A stretch of DNA of 64,000 nt from an uncultured Roseateles sp. GTDB lineage: Bacteria > Pseudomonadota > Gammaproteobacteria > Burkholderiales > Burkholderiaceae_C. Made by a program: the position numbers and the translations under genes. Numbering within the stretch: the stretch's first letter is position 1; each line of letters starts with the position of its first letter. The notes beneath the pieces are model-generated. The model made no database searches, was not told the DNA's origin, and saw nothing but the letters and a program-made list of their open reading frames with translations. Location: assembly GCF_945956965.1 (NCBI RefSeq), contig NZ_CAMFJS010000002.1, forward strand, positions 186,001 to 250,000, given 5' to 3'. Positions 1 to 8,700 of the stretch are shown here, one piece after another.

Positions 1-1
1 G

Positions 2-340
2 AAGGTCGGCGCGCATTCATCCTTTGAAGCCTGGGCCGGTTTGCTGCTGGGCAGTGGCGCCAGCCTCTTGAGCCTGCCGCGGCGTCTGCGCGGCTCAACC
101 GCTTCATCAGCAGCCCTGGGTCAGCGCCCGCCGACCTGGCTGCCGGCCGGCGTGGTGGCGGCTCTGCTGCTCTTGCCCATCGGCGCGCCGCCGTCGCGCA
201 GCCATGATTTGGTCACGCAACTGGCCTTGCAGCTCTCGGGTCAGCCGCGGCCGTTTCAACGTTCGCAGCTGAAGCCGCCGCTGCCAGCGCCTCAGCAGCA
301 ACAGCCGGGGAATGCCCATGGTGTGACGGCGCCTGTGTAG
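2..340 (+). CDS. C-terminal fragment, PAP2-family phosphatase-like membrane protein (partial)
   Basis: The reading frame is open from the first bases of the window to a TAG at 338-340, so only the last ~112 residues are present. The fragment starts with a KVGAHSSFEAWAGLLLG segment, has one hydrophobic stretch (GVVAALLLLPIGA) and ends in a Pro/Gln-rich tail. The His-Ser...Glu...Ala-Gly pattern followed by a small-residue helix resembles the last conserved motif and helix of PAP2 lipid phosphatases. That assignment is inference from a short piece. The catalytic Lys and first His, if present, lie outside the window. The frame could also be the end of another membrane protein. Confidence 0.4.
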   Translation, partial: KVGAHSSFEAWAGLLLGSGASLLSLPRRLRGSTASSAALGQRPPTWLPAGVVAALLLLPIGAPPSRSHDLVTQLALQLSGQPRPFQRSQLKPPLPAPQQQQPGNAHGVTAPV

Positions 341-473
341 CTTTGAGGGCTTGGCAGGGGCGGACTCAAGACCTGACCCCCCAAGTTGATCCCCAAGCTT
401 TTGTTCCCCGCGAGCTTCACAAGGTTCTACAGTCCTCGGCATGTCCCCTCTTCAATCAAGAAGGTAGGAATTC

Positions 474-1946
474 ATGTCACAGCTTGTTCGCCCCAAACCG
501 ATTCCCAGCGCGATCGCGCTGGGTTTGACCTTGTTGATCTGGTTTGTGATTCCTGTGCCAGAGAAGGTCAGCCCCGAGGCTTGGCATTTGCTGGCGCTGT
601 TTGCCGGCACCATTGCCGCCATCATTGGCAAGGCGCTGCCGATTGGCGCTGTTTCCATGATCGCCATCGCGCTGGTGGCAATCACGCAAGTCACCCGCCC
701 GGGTTCGCCCGATGGCGCGATTGCGGATGCCTTGAGCGGGTTTTCTAACGCCTTGATCTGGCTGATCGCGATTGCCGTGATGATCGCGGTGGCGCTGACC
801 AAAACCGGCCTGGGCACGCGCATCGGCTATCACTTCATCTCGCTGTTCGGCAAGAAGACCATCGGCATTGCTTATGGCTTGGTCTTGTCCGAACTGGTGA
901 TTGCACCGGTCACGCCCAGCAATACGGCGCGCGGCGGGGCCATCATTCACCCCATCATGAAGTCGATCGCGGATGGCTTCAAATCCAACCCTGATCTGGG
1001 CACCCAAAACAAGTTGGGGCGCTATCTGGCCCTGGTCAACTACAACGCCAACCCCATCACCTCTGCCATGTTCATCACGGCGACCGCACCCAATCCATTG
1101 ATTGTGGATTTGATCGCCAAGGGCACAGGCGCCGCCATCGACATCAGCTGGGGCCAATGGGCGCTGGCCGCCTTATTGCCCGGCTTGTGCATGTTGCTGC
1201 TGATGCCCTTGGTGCTGTTCTGGCTCTACCCACCCGAGATCAAAAACACGCCTGATGCCAAACCCATGGCCGAGGCTGAACTGCGCAAGCTGGGGCCCAT
1301 GAAGCAGTCGGAATACATCACCCTGGCGGTGTTGGCGCTGATGCTGGCGCTGTGGGCGGGCGTGCCCGAGTTGCTGTTTGGCCCCGAGATGGAGGTCAAT
1401 GCCACCACCACGGCGGTGATCGGCCTGTCATGCTTGCTGCTCACCGGGGTGCTGACTTGGGAAGACATTCTCAAAGCCAAGAGCGCCTGGGACACCTTGA
1501 TCTGGTTTGCCGCCCTGGTCATGATGGCCACCTTTTTGGGCAAGCTCGGCTTGATCGCCTGGTTCTCGGTCTCGATCCAGCAAGGCATCAGCCACCTGGG
1601 CTTGAGCTGGTTGGGGGCGACCGCGATTTTGGTCTTGGTCTATTTCTACTCCCACTATTTCTTCGCCAGCACCACGGCGCACATCACCGCCATGTTTGGT
1701 GCCTTCTTCGCCGCCGGTTTGGCCCTGGGCGCGCCGCCCATGCCGCTGGCCTTGCTCTTGGCGTTTTCGTCCTCGCTGATGATGTCGCTCACGCATTACG
1801 GCACCGGCACCGCGCCCATCATTTTTGGCTCCGGCTACACCACCTTGAATGAATGGTGGGGCGCCGGTGCGGTGATGAGCGTGGTCAATTTGCTAGTGCT
1901 GGTGGTGGTGGGCACGGCTTGGTGGCGCGTGCTGGGCTACATCTGA
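474..1946 (+). CDS. DASS-family anion permease (dicarboxylate/2-oxoglutarate type)
   Basis: This 490-aa inner-membrane protein has about twelve hydrophobic segments and belongs to the divalent anion:Na+ symporter (DASS/CitT) family by overall sequence. The first Ser-Asn-Thr substrate and Na+ site is visible near residues 149-151 (PSNTARGG), and a second small-residue repeat containing THYGTGTAP lies near residue 440. Family members take up or exchange C4-C6 dicarboxylates, citrate or 2-oxoglutarate. The substrate cannot be read from sequence. The ATG follows an AAGAAGG ribosome site about 8 nt upstream. The gene stands alone on the + strand. Confidence 0.85.
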   Translation: MSQLVRPKPIPSAIALGLTLLIWFVIPVPEKVSPEAWHLLALFAGTIAAIIGKALPIGAVSMIAIALVAITQVTRPGSPDGAIADALSGFSNALIWLIAIAVMIAVALTKTGLGTRIGYHFISLFGKKTIGIAYGLVLSELVIAPVTPSNTARGGAIIHPIMKSIADGFKSNPDLGTQNKLGRYLALVNYNANPITSAMFITATAPNPLIVDLIAKGTGAAIDISWGQWALAALLPGLCMLLLMPLVLFWLYPPEIKNTPDAKPMAEAELRKLGPMKQSEYITLAVLALMLALWAGVPELLFGPEMEVNATTTAVIGLSCLLLTGVLTWEDILKAKSAWDTLIWFAALVMMATFLGKLGLIAWFSVSIQQGISHLGLSWLGATAILVLVYFYSHYFFASTTAHITAMFGAFFAAGLALGAPPMPLALLLAFSSSLMMSLTHYGTGTAPIIFGSGYTTLNEWWGAGAVMSVVNLLVLVVVGTAWWRVLGYI

Positions 1947-2069
1947 GTCGCCAGCCAATCCGGCGGCGACTGCCTGCCTGCCTGCCGGCGGTCTTGCTGC
2001 CCTTCATAATGCGCGCCCCATCCCTCGTTTGCTTGCTCGCGCGCTCGCCCGCCCTGCCGACCTTTCATC

Positions 2070-2552
2070 ATGGACAAATTTTTGCTGCGCCAGCAGGTGC
2101 TGGACCGGCTTGCCGAAGACTTGCTGCAAGTCGAACAGGCTGCGCGGGCGGCCCATGAAACGGCGACTCACGAAGAAAACATCGCCGAGAACAAGTACGA
2201 CACCCTGGGTCTCGAAGCCGCCTACTTGGCCACCGGCCAAGCGCGTCGCGCCGAAGCCATCCGCCAGGCGATAGCCAATTGGCAGCAATTCCGCCTCAGC
2301 CCCTACGACGCCAGCAAAGGGATACAACTCGGCGCCTTGGTCTGCCTGGTCGATGCCGACGACAAGCAGCAACAGATCTTCCTTGGGCCGGATGGCGGCA
2401 GCATGAAGTTGCTCAGCGGCCCTCAGCCCGTGCAGGTCATCAGCAGCGAAGCCCCTTTGGGCAAGGCCATGCTGGGTAAATGCGAGGGTGATGAGGTGAC
2501 GATACAGATCGCTGCAAACCGACAGCGGTTTGAGGTGCTGCGGGTTTATTGA
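2070..2552 (+). CDS. GreA/GreB-family transcription elongation factor-like protein
   Basis: This 160-aa protein has a charged helical N-terminal half (Gln/Glu/Arg-rich, residues 1-75) and a C-terminal FKBP-like Gre domain. The domain ends in SEAPLGKAMLGKCEGDEVTIQ, which matches the conserved Gre motif (s-PlG-aLlGk--GD-v). Gre factors bind the RNA polymerase secondary channel and stimulate transcript cleavage. The coiled coil here is shorter and less typical than in GreA, so it resembles the stand-alone Gre-like proteins found beside ordinary GreA and GreB. True cleavage activity is uncertain. The start codon falls 123 nt after the permease gene. Confidence 0.75.
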   Translation: MDKFLLRQQVLDRLAEDLLQVEQAARAAHETATHEENIAENKYDTLGLEAAYLATGQARRAEAIRQAIANWQQFRLSPYDASKGIQLGALVCLVDADDKQQQIFLGPDGGSMKLLSGPQPVQVISSEAPLGKAMLGKCEGDEVTIQIAANRQRFEVLRVY

Positions 2553-2842
2553 GCCGTAAGCAAATTCGCGCTGGATTCATCAGAAACTAATTGTCTTAAT
2601 CCGTTGAGGACGCTCTGCGCAACTCCTGGCGAGCTATGTGGCGCTCGTTCGCGTTCTTGGCCTCGTAGGCTCTGCGCGGTGGGCGGCCTCATATTTGAAT
2701 GGTTTGTGAGGCCTTTAAATTTGAGGCCTGCCCCTCAAGACCGCTGCCCGATTGCGTCCAATCTCAGCTGCTTCCTGTACGATCAGCGCCGCGAAAGCTG
2801 GCATCCGACCAACTATTGCAAGAACACATACGGGAGGCCACT

Positions 2843-4201
2843 TTGTTTGATGAGACCGATGACGTTGCAGCGAAGCCGCGGCGAAGGCAGCTTGACTCCG
2901 AAGGGGATGTCACTCAAACCCTTCTGAATTCGCTGACTCTCGAGCAAATTCGAGAGGCGGTGTACCGACTCGCCCCGACCAAGAAGATCGCTCTTAGAGC
3001 GCACGCCAACTCGCTGGAGGCGCTTCTAGCGACTAGTGCATCAAGCGACGAAATCGTATCCACCTTATTGGATGTCGAACGGACTTATCCGTTTAAGCAT
3101 TGCTTGCTGCTTAGGATGGAGTTCGACGCCAGTAAAGTGAAAATGCCTCTTGTGGGCGAGATCTACAGAAGCGGGGGTTTTGAGTTCAAGGTCTCCCACG
3201 CGGCTACATCGCCTACTCCAACGTACACCTTTGAACACTTGGTAGAGTTCAAGGAGTGGGTAGAGGTCGAAAAGGACCATCGGGTTCGTCGCACCGTCAT
3301 AACTCGCCACCCAATTGTGGCCAGGTTCCAGGCGGACCGAAACCTCCTTACCCTAAGCTATCCTGGCTTTACCCATAGCAACGCACCTGGGTCAGGCGCA
3401 AACGGGTATGAAAAAGTCGTCGAAAGTCTGTTGCAAATACTTTCTAGAGATTCTGGATTTCGACTTACAACCCTCCCAATCAAGACCGCCCTGAAATATT
3501 TTGTTGGAGGAGCAAACCGGCGAGTTTTACAGGTCAAGGCCGATGTTGACACGCCGCTTGCTCGGCTAGACGTCAGTGCCAAAGGTCAAGCAAACGACAT
3601 TGAGGAAGCTTTGGCCGCCTTTATCTCCGCGCACCTCCCGGGCGTGGAAAAAACGGCGCTTGTTGAAGCCTCTAAAAAGGCCTTCAGTAGCGCCATCCCG
3701 AATTCCATTGTTCTATATTGGATCAATGAAGGCCTATTCACCAGGCTGAGATTTTGGGAGACAGGCACTGAACTCCATTTCGTTTGGAACAATGAGGCAG
3801 CATCCTATCGCCTGGTAGACGAAATTACATCGACGCTTAGCGAGGCCAGTAAAGCCGTCGTCGGACCAAGTGGGACTGGTGAAAGCGTACTGAGTTGGGT
3901 TTCCAAGCAAGCCTCTTACACAATCATTACACCCGGCGAGGTATCGAGCCACTTCCAACTTGAACCGGGCGAGGCGCGCACTTCTTTGCTCATGGCTATG
4001 AAGACGGGGCTTCTTGAACCTGTCTATCGCCTTGTCTGCACCGAAATTCTGGAAGAAATTCCCAACGATTGGTCCTCTGACCCGAGCGTGTTTAAGAGAC
4101 TCTTGATAACAGTTACAGGCATCCAAATCGACGGTGGAAAACCGGAAAATCTTGAGGTCGCGTTCCGCCGCGTTGCTCATACTAAGGAGCGCGCGCAATG
4201 A
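2843..4201 (+). CDS. Hypothetical protein, first gene of a two-gene AT-rich module with a nuclease-like gene
   Basis: This 452-aa protein is not recognised. It is mostly soluble, with no signal peptide or clear membrane segment, and mixes alpha and beta segments (for example EKVVESLLQILSRDSGFRL near the middle and FTRLRFWETGTELHFVWN further on). The start was chosen as TTG at 2843 because GGGAGG at 2832-2837 lies 5 nt upstream. The ATG at 2699 in the same frame has no ribosome site and would add 48 atypical residues. The gene ends in ATGA, overlapping the next gene, so the two are probably translationally coupled and may work together. Base composition is clearly more AT-rich than in the neighbours, which suggests horizontal acquisition. 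The ~290 nt upstream of the chosen start contain no other gene that I can support. Confidence 0.75.
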   Translation: MFDETDDVAAKPRRRQLDSEGDVTQTLLNSLTLEQIREAVYRLAPTKKIALRAHANSLEALLATSASSDEIVSTLLDVERTYPFKHCLLLRMEFDASKVKMPLVGEIYRSGGFEFKVSHAATSPTPTYTFEHLVEFKEWVEVEKDHRVRRTVITRHPIVARFQADRNLLTLSYPGFTHSNAPGSGANGYEKVVESLLQILSRDSGFRLTTLPIKTALKYFVGGANRRVLQVKADVDTPLARLDVSAKGQANDIEEALAAFISAHLPGVEKTALVEASKKAFSSAIPNSIVLYWINEGLFTRLRFWETGTELHFVWNNEAASYRLVDEITSTLSEASKAVVGPSGTGESVLSWVSKQASYTIITPGEVSSHFQLEPGEARTSLLMAMKTGLLEPVYRLVCTEILEEIPNDWSSDPSVFKRLLITVTGIQIDGGKPENLEVAFRRVAHTKERAQ

Positions 4202-4884
4202 CTTATGGCATGAACGAGTTCTTGCGGGACTTAGTTGAAAAAGATATTCGCCCAAACGATCAAATTTATTCCTACCTTTCTGATACCGATATCCCTCGCC
4301 TTAAAACGCTACTCAGCCGCCTTGACCGAGTGCGAGGAATTGACCCAGCCGCTTTAGCAAAGACGCGCCCCAAATACCACAAATATTCCAGCAGAAAATC
4401 CATTCAGGGCGAACAAACAAGGCTGCTTGGCAAAATTCTCGAGCAGATAATGATTGAACTGCTCAGTGGATGCAAAGGTATCGACGTTGGAGCAAACTTG
4501 CGATCTACCACGTCAGAGATTGACTTTATGGTGCAGGTTGGACCTACCGCACTCGTAATCCCTATTTTTAAGTCGGCTGCAACGCACTTGATTGGCGAGG
4601 CGAAATGCTATTCGTCTGGATTTAAGTCTCAGTGGGTGAATGAACTGGTGGGGCTCATGCAGACTCACAGCACAACCCATTCAATCATGTTCACAGCCTG
4701 CCCCTCGAAAGTTCTACGTTCTGATCATCGGCAACTCATACAGCTGCACGGCATGAAGGGAGATCGCGTTATTCCGTTCGGACTTGCCCAAGTGAAGGAA
4801 ATCGCCGCTGGAAAGAACTTCTTGAAGGTGCTTTCGGATCAATACGTAAGGGTGCTAAACGCGACCAACGACCTTGCCATTTGA
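4198..4884 (+). CDS. PD-(D/E)XK restriction-endonuclease-like protein
   Basis: This 228-aa protein has the layout of the PD-(D/E)XK nuclease fold. A helix carries Glu82 (LGKILEQIMIELL), then comes TSEIDFMV with Asp109, then a strand with GEAKCY giving Glu134-x-Lys136, then a helix with QWVNELVGLMQ. These residues match the metal-binding and catalytic set of Mrr-like and restriction-type nucleases. Activity is inferred, not shown. The ATG overlaps the upstream stop as ATGA and follows AAGGAG (4184-4189) by 8 nt. No methyltransferase or helicase is adjacent, so this is not an ordinary restriction-modification pair. It could instead be an abortive-infection effector or a degenerate nuclease. Confidence 0.7.
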   Translation: MTYGMNEFLRDLVEKDIRPNDQIYSYLSDTDIPRLKTLLSRLDRVRGIDPAALAKTRPKYHKYSSRKSIQGEQTRLLGKILEQIMIELLSGCKGIDVGANLRSTTSEIDFMVQVGPTALVIPIFKSAATHLIGEAKCYSSGFKSQWVNELVGLMQTHSTTHSIMFTACPSKVLRSDHRQLIQLHGMKGDRVIPFGLAQVKEIAAGKNFLKVLSDQYVRVLNATNDLAI

Positions 4885-4969
4885 AGTCCCCCCCGAAACT
4901 AGATACGGATACCGGTCACCGGCGCTGAAGTATTCAATTGGTGATTGCGCAGGGGTTAAGTCGCGGTCG

Positions 4970-5004
4970 GGGTCAGGCCTTAAAGGTGAAGTTCAGCCTG
5001 ACCC
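4970..5004. repeat. Inverted repeat downstream of the nuclease-like gene
   Basis: A perfect 9-bp inverted repeat, GGGTCAGGC (4970-4978) and GCCTGACCC (4996-5004), encloses a 17-nt A-rich loop. It lies between the AT-rich module and the lrp/putA locus, in a ~250-nt stretch with no gene. It could be a terminator without a good T-tract, or a scar of a mobile element at the island edge. Confidence 0.5.
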
Positions 5005-5140
5005 TTGATGCGGCGGTCGGACGGTCTGAGAGTCCGGTCCCACATCTTGCATTCTTAGCAAAATCAACTGGCACAACTGCATTTTCAATCGCAGCCTAAG
5101 TGTTCCAGAGGCATGCCGTTTCTTCGCCCACCCGCCGCAC

Positions 5141-5614
5141 TCAAAAGGGCAGGGCGGTTGTGCTTTTGACTTCCTCCATCACCGCATAAGTCCGCGTCTC
5201 CCGCACCCCGGGCAGGGTCCAGATCACGCTGCCGATGAATTGGCGGTAAGCGTTCATATCGGACACCCGGGTTTTGAGCAGATAGTCAAAGCCGCCCGCG
5301 ACCAAATGGCATTCCAGGATTTCAGGGCGAGCTTGTACGGCTGCCTTGAAGTTGTCCATCACGTCCTGTACCGTGCGGTCGAGCAAGATCTCGATGAAGA
5401 CCAGCATGCCGGCGCCCAGTTTCTCGGGGTTCAAGCGCGCTTCGTAGCCCAGGATGAAGCCTTCGCGGGTGAGGCGTTTGACGCGTTCCAGCACGGCGGT
5501 GGGTGAGAGGTGCACCGCCTCGGCGAGCTTGAGGTTGGAGATGCGGCCGTCGGCCTGCAGGGCGCGCAGGATGCGGGCGTCGATTTTGTCGAGTTGTTGT
5601 GTTTCGTCGGCCAT
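5141..5614 (-). CDS. Lrp/AsnC-family transcriptional regulator (putative regulator of putA)
   Basis: This 157-aa protein has the Lrp layout: an AsnC helix-turn-helix (LDKIDARILRALQADGRISNLKLAEAVHLSPTAVLERVKRL, about residues 9-50) followed by a RAM ligand-binding domain ending in LPGVRETRTYAVMEEVK. It is transcribed divergently from putA across ~100 nt. In alphaproteobacteria the analogous PutR activates putA in response to proline, and this PutA has no DNA-binding domain of its own, so the same role is likely. The start at 5614 (MADETQQLDK) was chosen because it begins at the family's usual N-terminus. A longer frame to 5704 would cover most of the intergenic promoter region. Confidence 0.85.
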   Translation of the reverse strand: MADETQQLDKIDARILRALQADGRISNLKLAEAVHLSPTAVLERVKRLTREGFILGYEARLNPEKLGAGMLVFIEILLDRTVQDVMDNFKAAVQARPEILECHLVAGGFDYLLKTRVSDMNAYRQFIGSVIWTLPGVRETRTYAVMEEVKSTTALPF

Positions 5615-5715
5615 GCTGGATTTTCCACCGCCGAATGCGGTTAGTTGCGAATTTAATTCAGGTCCAACCCTCATAAAGTTCCGCCACTCGCTATAAACCG
5701 ACAAAGACCCACATC

Positions 5716-8700
5716 ATGAGCACTTTCAACTTGCTGCCCGAAGCCGCCCGCCTGCCCAGCCCCTACCGCGACGAGCAGGCGGTGGTGAGCGCCCTGGTGC
5801 AATCCCTGGGCGCGCGCCTGGACTGGCCGCAGGTGATTGCCCTGGCCGGCCCCTGGGTGCAGCAGGTGCGGGCCAACCCGGCGCCGTTCTGGGCCATGGA
5901 GTCGCTACTGCGCGAGTACCCGATCACCAGCTCCGAGGGCCTGGCCCTGATGCGCCTGGCCGAAGCGCTGCTGCGCGTGCCGGATGCGCCCACCGCGATT
6001 GCGCTGACGGCGGACCAACTCGGCCGCGGCCAGTTCGACGGCAGCTCGGACGGCCCGCACAAGATGCTGGCCAGCTTGTCCGCCTCGGCCATTTCTTTGT
6101 CGAAGAAGTTCCTGCCCGATGCCGAAGGCCAAGGTGGCTTGATGACCCGCCTGGGCGCGCAGACCGTGGTGGCAGCTACTGTGCGCGCCATCCAGCTGCT
6201 GGGCCGCCAGTTCGTGCTGGGCCGCAATATCGGCGAGGCCATGGGCCAGGCGGCGGACGCCCGCAAGGTCCAGCCCATGCTGCGCTTCAGCTACGACATG
6301 CTGGGCGAAGGCGCCCGCACCGAGAAGGACGCCGAGCGTTACCAAGCTGCTTACGTGGGCGCCATCAAGGCGATTGCGGCCAGCGTCAAGGCCAGCTCGC
6401 CGGAGGCGGCCGACGGCATTTCCATCAAGCTCAGCGCCTTGTTCTCGCGCTACGAAGTGCTGCAGCGCGAGCGCGTGTTTGCCGAACTGCTGCCGCGCGT
6501 GTGGCAGCTGATCGAGCTGGCCGCCAGCGCCAATATCAACCTGACCATCGACGCCGAGGAAGTGGACCGCCTGGAGCTGTCGCTCGACGTGCTGGACGCG
6601 CTGGCCGCGCGCATCAAGGGCAGCTACCCGCAATGGCGCGGCTTCGGCCTGGCCGTGCAGGCCTATCAGACCCGTGCGCTGAATGTGATCCACGAGGTGG
6701 CGGCCATCGCCAAAAAGCATGGCCTGCGCTTCATGGTGCGCCTAGTCAAGGGCGCGTATTGGGACGGCGAAATCAAGCGCGCCCAAGAGCTGGGCCTGAA
6801 CGCCTACCCGGTGTTCACCCACAAGCAGCACACCGATGTGTCTTACCTGGCTTGCGCGCAGGCGCTGATCGGCCATGCCGATGTGATCTATCCGCAGTTC
6901 GCCAGCCACAACGCCGGCACCATTGCCGCCATCGTGCAGATGGCCCGCGCGGCTGGCGCCAAGTTTGAGATGCAGCGCCTGCACGGCATGGGTGAGGGCG
7001 TTTATCGCGAGGTGCTGAAAGACGGCAGCATCCCTTGCCGTGTCTACGCCCCGGTGGGCGAGCATCGCGACCTGCTGGCCTATCTGGTGCGCCGCCTGCT
7101 GGAAAACGGCGCCAACTCTTCCTTCGTGCACCAGCTGGCCGATGTGAATGTGCAAGTGCCTGAGCTGCTGGGCTCCCCGCTGGAGCAGGTGCAAGCCCAC
7201 AGCGCGCTGCCTCTGCCGCCCGAGCTCTACTTCGACCGCATGGGTCTGGGCCGCCGCAATTCCACCGGCGCTGATCTGAGCGACTTGGCTCAACGCCAGC
7301 CCCTGGCCCAAGCCCTGGGCGAGGTGGAAGTGGGCGCGGTGCCGCTGGCCGATGCCGCCGCGGTGGCCGAGGCCATGGCCACCCTGCAATCCGGCTTTGC
7401 GCCTTGGGCCAGCCTGGCCGTGGCCGAGCGCGCCGCGATTCTGCGCCGCGCTGCCGATGCGCTGGACGCCCGCCTGCCCGAGTTCTGCGCCCTGTTGGTG
7501 AAAGAGGCCTTCAAGACCCAGGGCGACTGCGTGGCCGAGGTGCGCGAGGCCGTGGACTTCCTGCGTTACTACGCCGACCAGGCCGAGCGCGATGCGGTGC
7601 ATCTGCAGCAAGGTCGCGGCGTGTTCGTTTGCATCAGCCCCTGGAACTTCCCGCTGGCCATCTTTGCCGGCCAGGTGGTGGCCGCGCTGGTGGTGGGCAA
7701 TACCGTGGCGGCCAAGCCGGCCGAGCAAACCCCGTTTGTGGCCCAGCGTTTTGTGGAACTGCTGTACGCCGCCGGCCTGCCGCGCAATGCCTTGATCTTG
7801 CTGCACGGCGCGGGTGAAACCGTGGGTGCCGGCCTGGTGGCCGATGCGCGCACGGCGGGTGTCTGCTTCACCGGCTCCACGCAAGTGGCGCAAATCATCA
7901 ACCAGACCTTGGCGGCCAAAGAGGGTCAGGTCGTGCCTCTGATCGCCGAAACCGGCGGCCTCAATGCCATGATCGTGGACTCCACCGCCTTGCCCGAGCA
8001 GGTGGTGGACGCGGTGGTGCAAAGCGCCTTCCGCTCGGCCGGCCAGCGCTGCTCGGCCCTGCGCCTGCTGTGCGTGCACGAAAGCATTGCCGACGGCGTG
8101 ATCGAAATGCTGCGCGGCGCCCTGCAAGAGCTGTGGGTGGGCCAGCCCGCCGAGCTGAGCACCGATGTCGGCCCGGTGATCGATGACGAAGCCTTCCAGG
8201 GCATCGCCCAGCATGTGCAGCGCCTCAAGCGCGAGGCCAAGCTGATCGCCGAATGCCCGGTGCAAGAGGTGATGCCGCGCCTGATCGCGCCGGTGGCCTT
8301 TGAGATCGGCAGCATCAGCGAGCTGCGCCAGGAAATCTTCGGCCCGGTGCTGCATGTGTTGCGCTGGGGCGGCGATGTGGACGCGGTGCTGGAGCAGGTC
8401 AATGCCCTGGGCTATGGCCTGACGCTGGGCATCCAGACCCGCATCGACAGCCGCGCCCTGCGCTTGGCGGACAAGGCCCGCATCGGCAATGTCTACGTCA
8501 ACCGCAATGTGATCGGCGCGGTGGTGGGCGTGCAGCCCTTCGGCGGCGAAGGCATGTCGGGCACCGGCCCCAAGGCGGGCGGCCCCAACTATCTGTACCG
8601 CTTCAGCGCCTTGCCCGCTATCCGCGTCGAGGCCAGCGCGGCCGGCCTGGCCAGCCCAGTTGCCGGCACGCCGCCAGCCAGCCTGGCCGCCTCGGTGGCC

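Noticed and set aside
2699-2842. ATG start of the unknown module gene at 2699
   Set aside because: There is no ribosome site, while TTG at 2843 has GGGAGG at ideal spacing.
5060-5090. Possible sigma-54 promoter (TGGCAC...GCA)
   Set aside because: The GG-to-GC spacing is too short and no suitable gene follows.
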